Shown: positions 1-8,285 of the stretch, piece by piece
How the letters are laid out: each line of letters begins with the position of its first letter
Position numbering within the stretch: the first letter of the stretch is position 1
From: a virus
Direction: 5' to 3' (one strand)
Virus record (IMG/VR): IMGVR_UViG_3300024520_000508
Coordinates: 1 to 23,310 of that record
DNA: 23,310 nt
The notes under the pieces: generated by a model
Told to the model about the DNA's origin: nothing
The model's input: only the letters and a program-made list of their open reading frames with translations
Databases searched by the model: none
Program-made: the position numbers and the translations under genes

Positions 1-801
1 AAGGGCAATCTTGCCGCCAGAAACCGGATCACCAAAAAAAGTTTTGCCGATTGCTTGTCTTAGCGTTTCGCCAAGTGCGCCACCAGCACCAGCAGCAGCC
101 GCACTTGCAACAGGTCCACCAGCAGCGCCCAAAACAGCACCAGCCGTGCCGCCTGCAATCGCCGGAAGTTCACCCGGTATTTCTGCAATGAATTTTTTTA
201 TTTGCTGTGGCGAGCCCTTCGGTATTTCCCTGTAAACTCTGTTATCATTGCCCAAATACACAACGGCCCCGCCCGGTATCTCTTCACCGGTTGCCGGGTC
301 TGTTTTCATGATTCCATAGCGCTTTCGGGCTTCTGCCAGTGGCGTTGATGGAAAACGCGAGCGGGCAAAAATCTCAATTTTCTTTTCGGGGTCTTCCACA
401 AAACCGGTTTTTGCGATTGCGCCAAATCCTGCCGGTTCTTGGCCTGTTGGAGCGAATTCGGTCAGTGGTTTCCCTGTAATTGTGCTGATTGCGCCTGTGG
501 GCTGTTGTGCTTCGACTATGCCCTGACCGCTCAAGAGCTCGCCGCCTTCTTCGATTCGTGCAGGCACCCCGGCTGTTGTCCCGGCTTTTAAATCGGAAAT
601 AGCTTTTGCATACATGCGCTTTTGAAGCTCTGCAAGTGCTCCTTGCCGGATTGGGTCAATGGCTGGCTGCTCTGCCTGTGGGGCTGCGGTAGCGTCGGGC
701 TGTATAGGTTCTTGCTGGCCTTCAACGGGTACGCCGCCAAATCTGCCGCCGCCCCCCGGCGTATCCTGTTCTATCGGTATTCCACCAAAGTTATTAGCCA
801 T
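1..801 (-). CDS. P22 gp16-like internal/ejection protein, 3' end outside window (partial)
   Basis: The frame starts with ATG at 801, directly after the TAA of the upstream gene (TAAATG), and stays open for 267 codons to the left edge, so the C-terminus is missing. The N-terminal half is Gly/Pro/Gln/Glu-rich and looks disordered. Around residues 205-250 there is a long Gly/Ala run (AGGTAGAVLGAAGGPV) resembling glycine-zipper membrane-insertion segments. P22 has gp16, an internal protein ejected with the DNA that helps it cross the envelope, in this position after gp7 and gp20. The assignment rests on gene order and this membrane-active composition, not on a recognised domain. A peptidoglycan-degrading domain could lie in the missing part. 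Confidence 0.6.
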   Translation of the reverse strand, partial: MANNFGGIPIEQDTPGGGGRFGGVPVEGQQEPIQPDATAAPQAEQPAIDPIRQGALAELQKRMYAKAISDLKAGTTAGVPARIEEGGELLSGQGIVEAQQPTGAISTITGKPLTEFAPTGQEPAGFGAIAKTGFVEDPEKKIEIFARSRFPSTPLAEARKRYGIMKTDPATGEEIPGGAVVYLGNDNRVYREIPKGSPQQIKKFIAEIPGELPAIAGGTAGAVLGAAGGPVASAAAAGAGGALGETLRQAIGKTFFGDPVSGGKIAL

Positions 802-2226
802 TTACGGTTTCCTGTACTGTACGCCGTCATCAATATAAACTGATCCTGGAGCCAAAGCGTCAAATTCGCCTTGTGTCGTTACGGTTGGGGGCGTTGCCGG
901 GTCTTTTGCACCGCCGACGTAGCCCTTTAGCTCATCCGAAAAAATAGATATTCCTTTAGGGTCAAGGCTGTTGTCTTTCGCGTATTGGTATCGTCCCATC
1001 ATCAACCGGCCTTGCTGCAGCACATCATCCATCTTTTGCTTAAACACCGTCGGCCCGTCGGCCATGGACGGCATAGATTCTTTAAGGCGTTTCATCTCGT
1101 GTTCATTCACAGCTGCGCCCGACACTTCAGACAAGAACATATTCAGGTTGTCAAATGTGCGCCGCCTGAATTTTGAATACTCTTGTTTTGCTCTTGTTTG
1201 CTCCGGCGATAACGACCCGCCAGCCTTTTCGAATACATCTTGCCCCCATTGCGTAAGCTGCTCGCCATATGTCAAAAAATCATCATTGTAAGATTTTTCT
1301 ATAAGGTCAGCGCGTGCAACCAAGTTCTGGGCATCAAAAATTTTCGCTTCAATCTTGCTTTTCGTCGCTCGCTGCAGCCCTATACTTTTCCCTGCGTCCG
1401 GCCCTTGTATGATCGTTGTCGAGCCGTCCGAGTTCGTTCTTATGGCAAAACCGCTTTTTTTAGCCTTTGCAAGCTCGGCTTTTTTTATTAAAATTTGCTG
1501 TGCATCGGTTGGCGAAATGTCAGATTTTGGGTCGATCCCTAAAGACCTCGCAACTAGGGCATTTTCTCCCGACATCCCGCCGCCTTTTTGGAGCGCACCC
1601 GCCGCAAATTCTGCCGCCTCTGCTGGGCTAGTCTTTTTAAGCCCTTGATAGTATTCATAATTTTGGATATCGGCCGTCTGCTTCTGCGCCGTTGGCCCGC
1701 TAATAGCACTCTGCAAACTTTTAAATTTAGCCGGATTCATCACGGCAAGTTCTATCCCGGCAGCTTTTCGCCGCTCATCTGGAGTCGTAAACCGATCCAT
1801 AAAGCCGTCTGTTTGAACGGATCCGTCAGGCTCGACCCCTTCTTCTTGTAAAATTGCTTGTCTCTCGCCAACAATTCGGGCGGCGTTTTCGTCTGATGGA
1901 TCGGCGTAGATACCGGCCAAAGAATTTATGTAATCGTCTTCAGTTCTTTGGCTTTTAAAGCCGACTGCGTCTTTCATTGCTTGCCGGAATTCAGGATACT
2001 TAACCGAGACTCTCATCATCTCGTCCACATCATTTGACTGATACGCTCGGCCCACTTCGCCCTGGATTTCCTCAACCCTCTTGACGGTTCGGGCTGCGGC
2101 CGCTTCTTTATTTTGTCTCGCAATTTTTCGTTCGCGTAAATCACCGGCCTGCATCATGAGGCTAGAAAGCCCCATAAGCGTTCCGCTTGTCGCCTGTGAA
2201 GGCGTGATAGAAAAACGATTTGCCAT
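802..2226 (-). CDS. P22 gp20-like DNA ejection/internal virion protein
   Basis: This 474-residue protein is almost the same length as P22 gp20 (471). It lies in the same place, after the gp7-like genes and before the gp16-like gene. The ATG at 2226 follows an AAGGTAA ribosome site. The sequence is mostly helical and charged: a Lys/Arg/Glu-rich stretch at about residues 30-60, then several short helical blocks with Asp/Glu-Pro turns, and no transmembrane segment. In P22, gp20 is packed in the head and ejected to form part of the trans-envelope DNA conduit. I see no diagnostic motif, so the call rests on size, position and composition. Confidence 0.6.
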   Translation of the reverse strand: MANRFSITPSQATSGTLMGLSSLMMQAGDLRERKIARQNKEAAAARTVKRVEEIQGEVGRAYQSNDVDEMMRVSVKYPEFRQAMKDAVGFKSQRTEDDYINSLAGIYADPSDENAARIVGERQAILQEEGVEPDGSVQTDGFMDRFTTPDERRKAAGIELAVMNPAKFKSLQSAISGPTAQKQTADIQNYEYYQGLKKTSPAEAAEFAAGALQKGGGMSGENALVARSLGIDPKSDISPTDAQQILIKKAELAKAKKSGFAIRTNSDGSTTIIQGPDAGKSIGLQRATKSKIEAKIFDAQNLVARADLIEKSYNDDFLTYGEQLTQWGQDVFEKAGGSLSPEQTRAKQEYSKFRRRTFDNLNMFLSEVSGAAVNEHEMKRLKESMPSMADGPTVFKQKMDDVLQQGRLMMGRYQYAKDNSLDPKGISIFSDELKGYVGGAKDPATPPTVTTQGEFDALAPGSVYIDDGVQYRKP

Positions 2227-2239
2227 GATATTACCTTGA

Positions 2240-2782
2240 TTAAAACATGTCTTTTATTCGGCCAAGTGTGCGGCCAATATCTGCGGACGGCATCGCCAGC
2301 GAATGCAACCCCATCAAAACGTTCGACGTTCCGCTGCCCTCTTTGACTCCGAGCTTCGGGAGCCATCTTTTGCCAAGATCCTGCGCCGCTACTTCACCGG
2401 TCACGATATCCTGATAATGTTTTTTTCCACCGCGCCGATATTTATCTTTTGCGCTCATTTCATTGGCAAAGATCACCGCCGCAAGTGCTGCCCATGGGCC
2501 CGCCGCGGCTGCCGCTCCACCGATACCGCTACCGCTCGCTGCCGCTGGTGCTGCGCCAACTCCAGCCCCAGCGCCGGACGCTGCCCCCGCTGCTGGTGCC
2601 GCTGTTGCTGCTGCACCACCTGTGCCGCCTGCGCCCCCAAATGATTTCATGAGTGGTAAAAGCGACTGCAGCCCACCTAATGGCGATTGCTGCTGTTGCC
2701 CTTGCGCTGGCCCTGGATATTGCAATCCGCGCTGGTAGTCCGGTCCCTCCGTGCGTCTCTGTGAATGGGTATATTTAAACAC
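2240..2782 (-). CDS. Ala/Gly-rich internal virion protein
   Basis: This protein has 180 residues. It starts at GTG 2782, which overlaps the stop of the gp7-like gene as TAGTG, so translation is probably coupled. A Gln/Pro-rich N-terminus (about 1-45) is followed by an extremely Ala/Gly-rich central block (about 48-105) ending in a hydrophobic patch (PWAALAAVIFA). The C-terminal part is soluble and includes KHYQDIVTGEV. The Ala/Gly block resembles the flexible, membrane-active parts of podovirus ejection proteins. P22 has no separate gene here, so it may be an extra ejection protein or a split-off part of gp7 or gp20. The high GC and repeated GCT/GCC codons make the block locally low in complexity. 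Confidence 0.6.
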   Translation of the reverse strand: MFKYTHSQRRTEGPDYQRGLQYPGPAQGQQQQSPLGGLQSLLPLMKSFGGAGGTGGAAATAAPAAGAASGAGAGVGAAPAAASGSGIGGAAAAAGPWAALAAVIFANEMSAKDKYRRGGKKHYQDIVTGEVAAQDLGKRWLPKLGVKEGSGTSNVLMGLHSLAMPSADIGRTLGRIKDMF

Positions 2783-3711
2783 TAGGCGGCCTCCTTCAAT
2801 ATTTCGGGTAATATCCCAAGCCTGGAATAATCGACCAGCAAAAAGTGGTTCCTTAAACTTACAGCTTCAGGAGCTTTCTTCAGCACTTCATCAGCCATAA
2901 CACCAACGGTTTTTCCGGTCAGCCCCATTTTTTGGGCAATCGGATTCCATGCAAAGCTGTAAATGTTTTGACCCATAAAATACCCGATTTTCTTGATATT
3001 TGTTTTTAAACGCCGATCTGAAAACATGCTGTATGCTGAAAGACCAAGTGCGCCAAGGCCAAGAAGATTTTGAGAGTTTGCAGAAGCGCCTTGCTGGTAT
3101 GCTTGCCCCGCCGCAACTTGCCCCTGTGCCGTTGCTGTCCCTGCGCCAAGCCGACCAGACGCCAAGGTTTGCCCGACTCCCGCCGTTTGTTCTGCAATCA
3201 TCGGAGCCAATGATGGCAACCCGGCAAGGCCCTGCAATCTATTCATTTGTTGATTATATAGACCCAGCATCGACCTGTTTTGAAGTTGCGTATTATAATC
3301 ATAAAGATTTTCTTGCACGTTTCCGGACCTTAAGCCACCGGTTGCTGAGGCATTTCTTAAGATCGCCTCCTCCCCGGCGTCGCCCCCGCTTATCAATGCC
3401 GCATAAAGCGGTGAGGCTGTAATCCGGTCAATCTCTGCCTGTTCAATTTCTGCCCGCGGCTGATCTTTGATAAGGCCAGACACACCAGAAAGACGCGTTA
3501 TTGCGGCCTCTCTTGCTGCCTGGGGGACTTGCTCCCGTTCTTTGAGGTATTCGAGCGACTCGCGCTGTGACTGCGCTGCAATCTCGGCAGCGTCGGTAGT
3601 CGCTCCGGCCTGTGTCGCTGCTGCCTGCGTGGATTGCTGCGCTGCCTGTTGCGCCGGTTCATTGCTACCACCGCCGAATATGCTACTGACTGCATCGCCT
3701 ATAAATCCCAT
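2782..3711 (-). CDS. P22 gp7-like ejection protein with C-terminal S74-type chaperone/protease domain
   Basis: This protein has 309 residues; ATG 3711 overlaps the preceding stop (TAATG). Residues 1-230 resemble P22 gp7 (229 residues), an internal protein ejected with DNA: Ala/Gln-rich helices with an ATGGLRSG motif at 123-130 and QQ/QG-rich repeats at about 150-215. Residues 231-309 look like an intramolecular chaperone (peptidase S74) domain. It opens with SDRRLK (Ser231, Lys236, the S-D-x-x-x-K spacing of the catalytic pair), followed by VGVMADEV (269-276) and LVDYSRL (292-298). S74 domains normally end phage fibres and tailspikes, trimerise them and cut themselves off before the Ser. Cleavage here would leave a 230-residue, gp7-sized protein. 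The domain is recognised by motif; its activity is inferred. Confidence 0.8.
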   Translation of the reverse strand: MGFIGDAVSSIFGGGSNEPAQQAAQQSTQAAATQAGATTDAAEIAAQSQRESLEYLKEREQVPQAAREAAITRLSGVSGLIKDQPRAEIEQAEIDRITASPLYAALISGGDAGEEAILRNASATGGLRSGNVQENLYDYNTQLQNRSMLGLYNQQMNRLQGLAGLPSLAPMIAEQTAGVGQTLASGRLGAGTATAQGQVAAGQAYQQGASANSQNLLGLGALGLSAYSMFSDRRLKTNIKKIGYFMGQNIYSFAWNPIAQKMGLTGKTVGVMADEVLKKAPEAVSLRNHFLLVDYSRLGILPEILKEAA

Positions 3712-4043
3712 TACTTGAACCTCGAATATAGAGTGAATTCATTAAAAACCGCTATTTTATCAAAACCAAAATGCTTTATCAGTTTTCCGACTGACTTTTT
3801 CGTTATTTTAGCAAAAATCACTTTGCACCATTCCCATTCGGTAAAAATAAACTCGCACCATTCCGGGATAGCTCGGCGCAATGCCATCGGTGTTTTTGTG
3901 GCGAAATGTGTTGTTATTGCAAGCCCTTGCCGCGCTGCTGAAAAAAATACCGTGGATTTCGTGGCATGCCACCGAAAAACTTTGTGGTTTTCATTTGTCG
4001 GCAAGCCGATGTTTTTATTTATATTTTGGATGATTTCAATCAT
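3711..4043 (-). CDS. P22 gp14-like (DUF2824, GNAT-fold-like) protein
   Basis: This 110-residue protein starts at ATG 4043, overlapping the preceding stop (ATGA). The pattern of a C-terminal GNAT-like half is visible: an ALRRAIPEWCEFIF stretch, then WCKVIFAKITKKSVGKLIKHFGF, in which a strand, a helix with KSVGKL and a final GF match acetyltransferase-like folds. P22 has gp14, a head-completion protein of the DUF2824 family, in this position between the needle and gp7. P22 gp14 is longer (172 residues), so this is a shorter version. A catalytic acetyltransferase role is not supported; a structural or assembly role is more likely. Confidence 0.6.
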   Translation of the reverse strand: MIEIIQNINKNIGLPTNENHKVFRWHATKSTVFFSAARQGLAITTHFATKTPMALRRAIPEWCEFIFTEWEWCKVIFAKITKKSVGKLIKHFGFDKIAVFNEFTLYSRFK

Positions 4044-5794
4044 ATAAGTTCTTTAAAATTAATCGTGCCGCGGTAGTTTTCGGCCTGACCGATTGCCGTG
4101 ACGATTAACCACATCTCATCGACATTCCCCAGCAAGTCCTTGCCTATTTTCAGCACACTTTCTATTTTCTGTGTTAACGAATCGGTATTATTTGAAAAAG
4201 AACCACGCCCCAAAACGATTCCGTCATCGGTAACAGTGTTATTATTATTTTCGGCGTACTCTACCACGCTGTTTGTCACGCTGTTCCACGTAACGGTCCC
4301 CGTATAGGTTGGATTTATAACGATTGCCCACAGCGTATTGCTATTTGACGTTGAAATAATTGACAGTTGTGCGGGCTCAATTGTATATTCAAAATTGTCT
4401 TCTGCTAGGCGAATTCCAATGAGCAACTCCGTAACATCTTTTGAACAGTTTATATCTGTTGAATTCTGCACGCCGTTCGGTATGCCATTTGGATTAAACC
4501 CCCCGCCGGAAACAACGCTTGAGCACATAGCCGACATACTGCCGCCGCCGCTGGTAGACGTGATTTCATAAGCGATTCCAAGGTTGGCAGTTCTCATATA
4601 AATTTCAGTAAACCCGCTGACGCTCGCATGTTTAAACGCATGTACATAATCTACCGTACCTTCAGGCGTGACAAATCCGACCAGGACGACACCAACACCA
4701 AGCCATTCCAGCTGCCCGGTGAGTATGTTGGTCGCGTCGATATCAAGCTCGAATCCAGTTTTGCCCGTTCCATCAGCAATATCAAGGTTCCAATTGGCTT
4801 GTGTCGCTGTCTCGGTGATTACGCCATTGTTTACAATATTCCAAGATAATATACCGGCGTTATTCTCAAAGAATACGCCGTTTTGTGGAGCGTTGGTTAT
4901 AGTAACCAACCCGACATCATCATAATCAACGAGGCCACCTCTTTTGCGTTGCCCTACTTCGGTAGACCACATGCCAGTCATAAAAAACTCATGACTTTTT
5001 GCAGGCTGATATTTAAACCGCTGTTTTGTCTGCCTGACTACATAATCGCCCGGCGCAACCGTCGTTAGTGTTTTCTTTGACTCGCTTCGCGAATAAGCGC
5101 TTGTAGCCGTGCCATTTAATAATTCAGCCCAAAAAAGATCGTCAGAAATTCCAATTGTCAATGAGTTGTCAAATATTGAAAAAGGTTCTGCAGTTTTTAG
5201 ACGTCCAAAGGCGTCCTTCTGCTCGTCAAGGGACACAAGGAGATTCCCAAATGGGGATGTATTTATGTTTGTAAATTTGCCCGCTGGCGTTTTTCCGGTC
5301 AAAACTGCCTTTGTCAATGTGGCATCATCATCGGCAAATATATCATCTTGTATCCGGTGTGAAGAAGCCTTGAAGCCGCTTTTTTTAAGTACCGGCTGAA
5401 GTGTGAAACTCGTTTGAGCAATCAGCCCGTTCGTGTATTTAATCCGCACATATCGCGCTTTTGGGCTAAACGTAAGCTGCTTCCCTATATCCGCCGTTAT
5501 TGCAAACGGGTCAATTTTCAATACTGTCGAACCGTCAGCGCTCCATTGTATTTCAAGTCCATCGTCGACACTCGTCTCGTCTGAGAATACGCCGACTAAC
5601 AAGGTGCCATAATTTAACGTATCCGTCCACACACCAGTAAAAACGCCCGATATACCGAGTGGCGTACTTGTCGAATTAGCAACGTCAACAATATTTTCCT
5701 GAATGATTTTAAGCTGTTTCGACGCATCAACATCGGCCAGGTTTCCGCTTGAACCACTTTGTATCTTTACTTGTCGGATTAAAGTCATTACCAC
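4040..5794 (-). CDS. Large virion tail/fibre protein with beta-rich N-terminal domain
   Basis: This 584-residue protein overlaps the previous gene by 7 nt. Its N-terminus (about residues 5-135: RQVKIQSGSSGNLADVDASK, then TSTPLGISGVFTG, GLEIQWSADG and ARYVRIKYTNG) matches a domain I recall from many phage structural proteins, a beta-sandwich often followed by a KxSSHRI segment (here residues 141-147) and a DDDATLTKAVLTG segment. The rest is Asn/Thr/Ser/Gly-rich beta-type sequence typical of receptor-contacting or baseplate proteins. P22 has its needle, gp26, in this interval. I see no gp26-like coiled coil, so this protein and its neighbour may form the tail tip or fibres instead. No S74 domain or lectin-type variable region was seen at the C-terminus. 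Confidence 0.7.
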   Translation of the reverse strand: MVMTLIRQVKIQSGSSGNLADVDASKQLKIIQENIVDVANSTSTPLGISGVFTGVWTDTLNYGTLLVGVFSDETSVDDGLEIQWSADGSTVLKIDPFAITADIGKQLTFSPKARYVRIKYTNGLIAQTSFTLQPVLKKSGFKASSHRIQDDIFADDDATLTKAVLTGKTPAGKFTNINTSPFGNLLVSLDEQKDAFGRLKTAEPFSIFDNSLTIGISDDLFWAELLNGTATSAYSRSESKKTLTTVAPGDYVVRQTKQRFKYQPAKSHEFFMTGMWSTEVGQRKRGGLVDYDDVGLVTITNAPQNGVFFENNAGILSWNIVNNGVITETATQANWNLDIADGTGKTGFELDIDATNILTGQLEWLGVGVVLVGFVTPEGTVDYVHAFKHASVSGFTEIYMRTANLGIAYEITSTSGGGSMSAMCSSVVSGGGFNPNGIPNGVQNSTDINCSKDVTELLIGIRLAEDNFEYTIEPAQLSIISTSNSNTLWAIVINPTYTGTVTWNSVTNSVVEYAENNNNTVTDDGIVLGRGSFSNNTDSLTQKIESVLKIGKDLLGNVDEMWLIVTAIGQAENYRGTINFKELI

Positions 5795-6648
5795 CAGCCC
5801 TCAGTGACTCCAAAGTTTATATCAATTATCTCAGCATCATACATTGGAAATGGAGATGTATCGCCGAATAGTTTTTCTGCGCCGCTCGGCGTGGGCAACA
5901 GGCTATTCCCACTGGTTCCTGTGTTTGTTAATTTATACCGCTTACCACTTGATCCAGCCGGAAGGTTTGCAATAATCGCCCCTCCGTCTGTGTCGGCAAA
6001 TATAATCTCATCGGTTGCAAGTACCGTGTATGGCGAATCCGCAAAAACGATTCTTTTCGTTGCTGGCGGGTTGGTTACGATCCCTGTTACGACTAGATTT
6101 CCGGTAATCGTGAGAGTCACCCCGTCCCACAATAAATTTGCATCACCGATGATATACCCACCAGAAACAAACGTCACCCTATCATTCGGTATAACCGTCT
6201 TATATGCTTGTGGAAATACTTCACCATTTATATTTAGTGCCGGTGTCGCCTTGTCCCACTGAAAATTTACATCCTCTGCAAACTCTGTCCCGTCAACATA
6301 AATAACCGACTTATCAGATAAAATTGTTTTATACGTTTGCGGGAAAACCGATCCGTTGATCAAAAGTGTTTTGGTAGCGTTTATCCATTTAAAATCTAAA
6401 CTGCTTGTCGCATACTTTGGTGCTCCGCTGGATACATACAGCACCGTTGTCGCCTGTAGATCCGTTTCAAAATTTTCAAGTTTTTTATCCCCAGTTTCGT
6501 CTACTGCTTCGGCAAGGGTAATCTCGTTGGCTTTTATGTTTAGGTAGTCTTCTATCAGCGCCGCTGGCCACCGCCCATCAGTTGACCTGTTCAACTCATC
6601 AGCGCTCAAAACAACTTGATTTTCTCTTATTTTCTGTGTTGTAGCCAT
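5788..6648 (-). CDS. Tail fibre/needle-like protein with ~42-residue beta repeats
   Basis: This protein has 286 residues; its ATG at 6648 directly follows the gp10-like gene. The N-terminal 60 residues are helical. Three related segments follow (about 67-108, 109-151, 152-184), recognised by FKW/FQW/LLW at 87-89, 129-131 and 172-174, LLINGSVFPQTYKT against LNINGEVFPQAYKT, and a third short copy TLTITGN. These resemble the beta stalk repeats of phage fibres. The last 90 residues (YTVLATDEIIFADTDGGA, NLPAGSSGKRYKL and so on) match a common phage fibre C-terminal beta domain. By position it may take the place of the P22 needle gp26, but the architecture is fibre-like rather than a coiled-coil needle. 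Confidence 0.65.
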   Translation of the reverse strand: MATTQKIRENQVVLSADELNRSTDGRWPAALIEDYLNIKANEITLAEAVDETGDKKLENFETDLQATTVLYVSSGAPKYATSSLDFKWINATKTLLINGSVFPQTYKTILSDKSVIYVDGTEFAEDVNFQWDKATPALNINGEVFPQAYKTVIPNDRVTFVSGGYIIGDANLLWDGVTLTITGNLVVTGIVTNPPATKRIVFADSPYTVLATDEIIFADTDGGAIIANLPAGSSGKRYKLTNTGTSGNSLLPTPSGAEKLFGDTSPFPMYDAEIIDINFGVTEGWW

Positions 6649-8076
6649 TTAGCTTACGTCCATGATCATCAATCCGAAAGCCATCCGTGAGCGTGTCTCC
6701 CCGCGGAAACGAAAACCGACCCACTCGCGCGCATAACCCAGCACCCGCCGTATAAATCTTTGATTTAAATCGCCCGGATTGCTGTATAGCTGGAACCATT
6801 CAGCCACATAATTTGCGCCATCATAAGTTAACGCTCCATACAAATATGCATCGCTCAATGTGTTGCGGCCGCGAATGGTTTTGAGTTCGACTTTGTTTAT
6901 AGAAAGCGTTTCCAAATTAATCAGCGGCGTATAGAGAAAAAAGCGGTTTAGAGCGTCATAATTTGCGAAAAGGTCATTGTTGATTGCGCCAACCCGGCCA
7001 TCTATTTTATCACCATAAAGCCATTGTTTATTATCGGATATCCGGCTATCCACCACGCCATTTATGCCTCTATAGTTTGCCCCGGTACTGTCACTCTCAA
7101 GAATAGTCCAGGCTGCGGCCTTCCCCAGTCTTTCCCCTATGCTGGCGTTGAAACACAGCGTTTCATTTGGTAAGTGTACAAGAATAAAAGAAACGTCCTC
7201 ATCCGTTCGGGACTCCATGCGCATGCCCGCAAGTTCCGGTTCACTGTAAGCATTTATAATTTTGTCAATTTCCCGCGTTGATATCTTCACAGACTTACCG
7301 ACATCAAGAATATGGACACCCACGTCAGATTCACGTATCCCGCCTGTTATATAGAAGGTCCCGCCCGATTCACATTTGGCATGAGTTGCAACGATTCCAA
7401 TTTTTTGTGCTCTGCTTTTTATTCTCTGAAATGCAAAGTTGTCAGTTGCCACATTTTCAAAGTATTCGGTAGAATATCGGCCAAAGACGACAACCTGATT
7501 AAATGTTGTCTTCATCAGCCCGAGCGACGGATCCGGCATAAACTCAGCCGTTGCGAATTTTAGCGGATCAATGGCCGTTTCGTCGGCCAGGTCCGTATGG
7601 TAAAGATATTCGCCATCCGTAAGGAAGTAATAACCGTCAATCCATACGCCGTCTATAGGGCTTCCTAAATCCGGGTCAGTGACTTCGACAAAACCACCAC
7701 CAGGAGAATAAAGAAAAAATTTTCCGTCGGCAATTATGCCCTGTGTATTGAAGCTGTAAAAATCTTTCATCCTGCATTGAGACGATCCGGGAACTGTACC
7801 GAGCGTAACCACGGTTCCGGCAGAAGAGATTTTGACTAAACTCGTTCCGCTCACCCGGTAATGATCACCAAATCTTTCGTTGTAACTCCCCGCACGGTCA
7901 ATGCCCGGAACAGTGGCGAACTGCTCAAGCCCCGGCCAAGATAACAAATAGCCCTTTGCGCCGAGTATTTGCTTTTCCACGGCGTACATGTTCACCGACA
8001 GAGCGTCCCGGTAGTCCGTCTCCGGGGTGTCTGGTATTCTGTCGCCTTTTATGAGGGTTATGGGAAATTCAGGCAA
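6649..8076 (-). CDS. P22 gp10-like tail stabilization (hub) protein
   Basis: This protein has 475 residues against 472 for P22 gp10. Recognisable conserved blocks include the N-terminal YRDALSVNMYAVEKQILGAK followed by GYLLSWPGLEQF (P22: VNMLATPKEIL and GYLRSFPGI), STEYFEN, IDKIINAYSEPELAGMRMES (P22: IEKIIRSYTAEEMATGVMET), ILVHLPNETLCFNAS and WVGFRFRG near the end. This is the Phage_stabilise (gp10) family. In P22 it forms a hexameric beta-propeller-like ring below the gp4 ring and plugs the packaged head. It overlaps the preceding small gene by 8 nt, and the next gene begins immediately after its stop. Confidence 0.93.
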   Translation of the reverse strand: MPEFPITLIKGDRIPDTPETDYRDALSVNMYAVEKQILGAKGYLLSWPGLEQFATVPGIDRAGSYNERFGDHYRVSGTSLVKISSAGTVVTLGTVPGSSQCRMKDFYSFNTQGIIADGKFFLYSPGGGFVEVTDPDLGSPIDGVWIDGYYFLTDGEYLYHTDLADETAIDPLKFATAEFMPDPSLGLMKTTFNQVVVFGRYSTEYFENVATDNFAFQRIKSRAQKIGIVATHAKCESGGTFYITGGIRESDVGVHILDVGKSVKISTREIDKIINAYSEPELAGMRMESRTDEDVSFILVHLPNETLCFNASIGERLGKAAAWTILESDSTGANYRGINGVVDSRISDNKQWLYGDKIDGRVGAINNDLFANYDALNRFFLYTPLINLETLSINKVELKTIRGRNTLSDAYLYGALTYDGANYVAEWFQLYSNPGDLNQRFIRRVLGYAREWVGFRFRGETRSRMAFGLMIMDVS

Positions 8077-8275
8077 TTAATCGCCTCTCAATCGTTTCAG
8101 TTTGTCCGCAACGCGGACATAGTCCGAGCCAGTTGGTACTCTCTAATACGACTCTAACGTCTTCATAATCCGATCCGGCAATTGCGGCATATAGAAGCTG
8201 CTCGACCGAAAGGCCACAAAATATTTCGCTTTCGTTCTGTAGATCTAGCACTATTTTTTTATCATTTTTTTTCAT
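8069..8275 (-). CDS. Small CPRCG-containing protein of unknown function
   Basis: This 68-residue protein starts at ATG 8275, just 10 nt below the gp4-like gene, and overlaps the gp10-like gene by 8 nt, so it sits tightly inside the tail operon. The N-terminus is Lys-rich (MKKNDKKIVLDLQ) and there is a C-terminal LGLCPRCGQTET. One CxxC pair alone would need to dimerise or use other ligands to bind zinc. The ribosome site is weak (AGG 12 nt upstream), which fits coupling to the upstream gene. P22 has no gene here. It could be an adaptor between gp4 and gp10 or a non-structural passenger; I cannot tell. Confidence 0.65.
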   Translation of the reverse strand: MKKNDKKIVLDLQNESEIFCGLSVEQLLYAAIAGSDYEDVRVVLESTNWLGLCPRCGQTETIERRLIA

Positions 8276-8285
8276 GCAAAATCGC

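Noticed and set aside
11-235. 74-residue plus-strand frame at the left edge
   Set aside because: It is antisense to the open 267-codon minus-strand frame with glycine-zipper composition that continues the P22-like gene order.
4040-5794. Possible diversity-generating retroelement target
   Set aside because: The C-terminus shows no lectin-type variable region, and no reverse transcriptase or template repeat is seen in the window.
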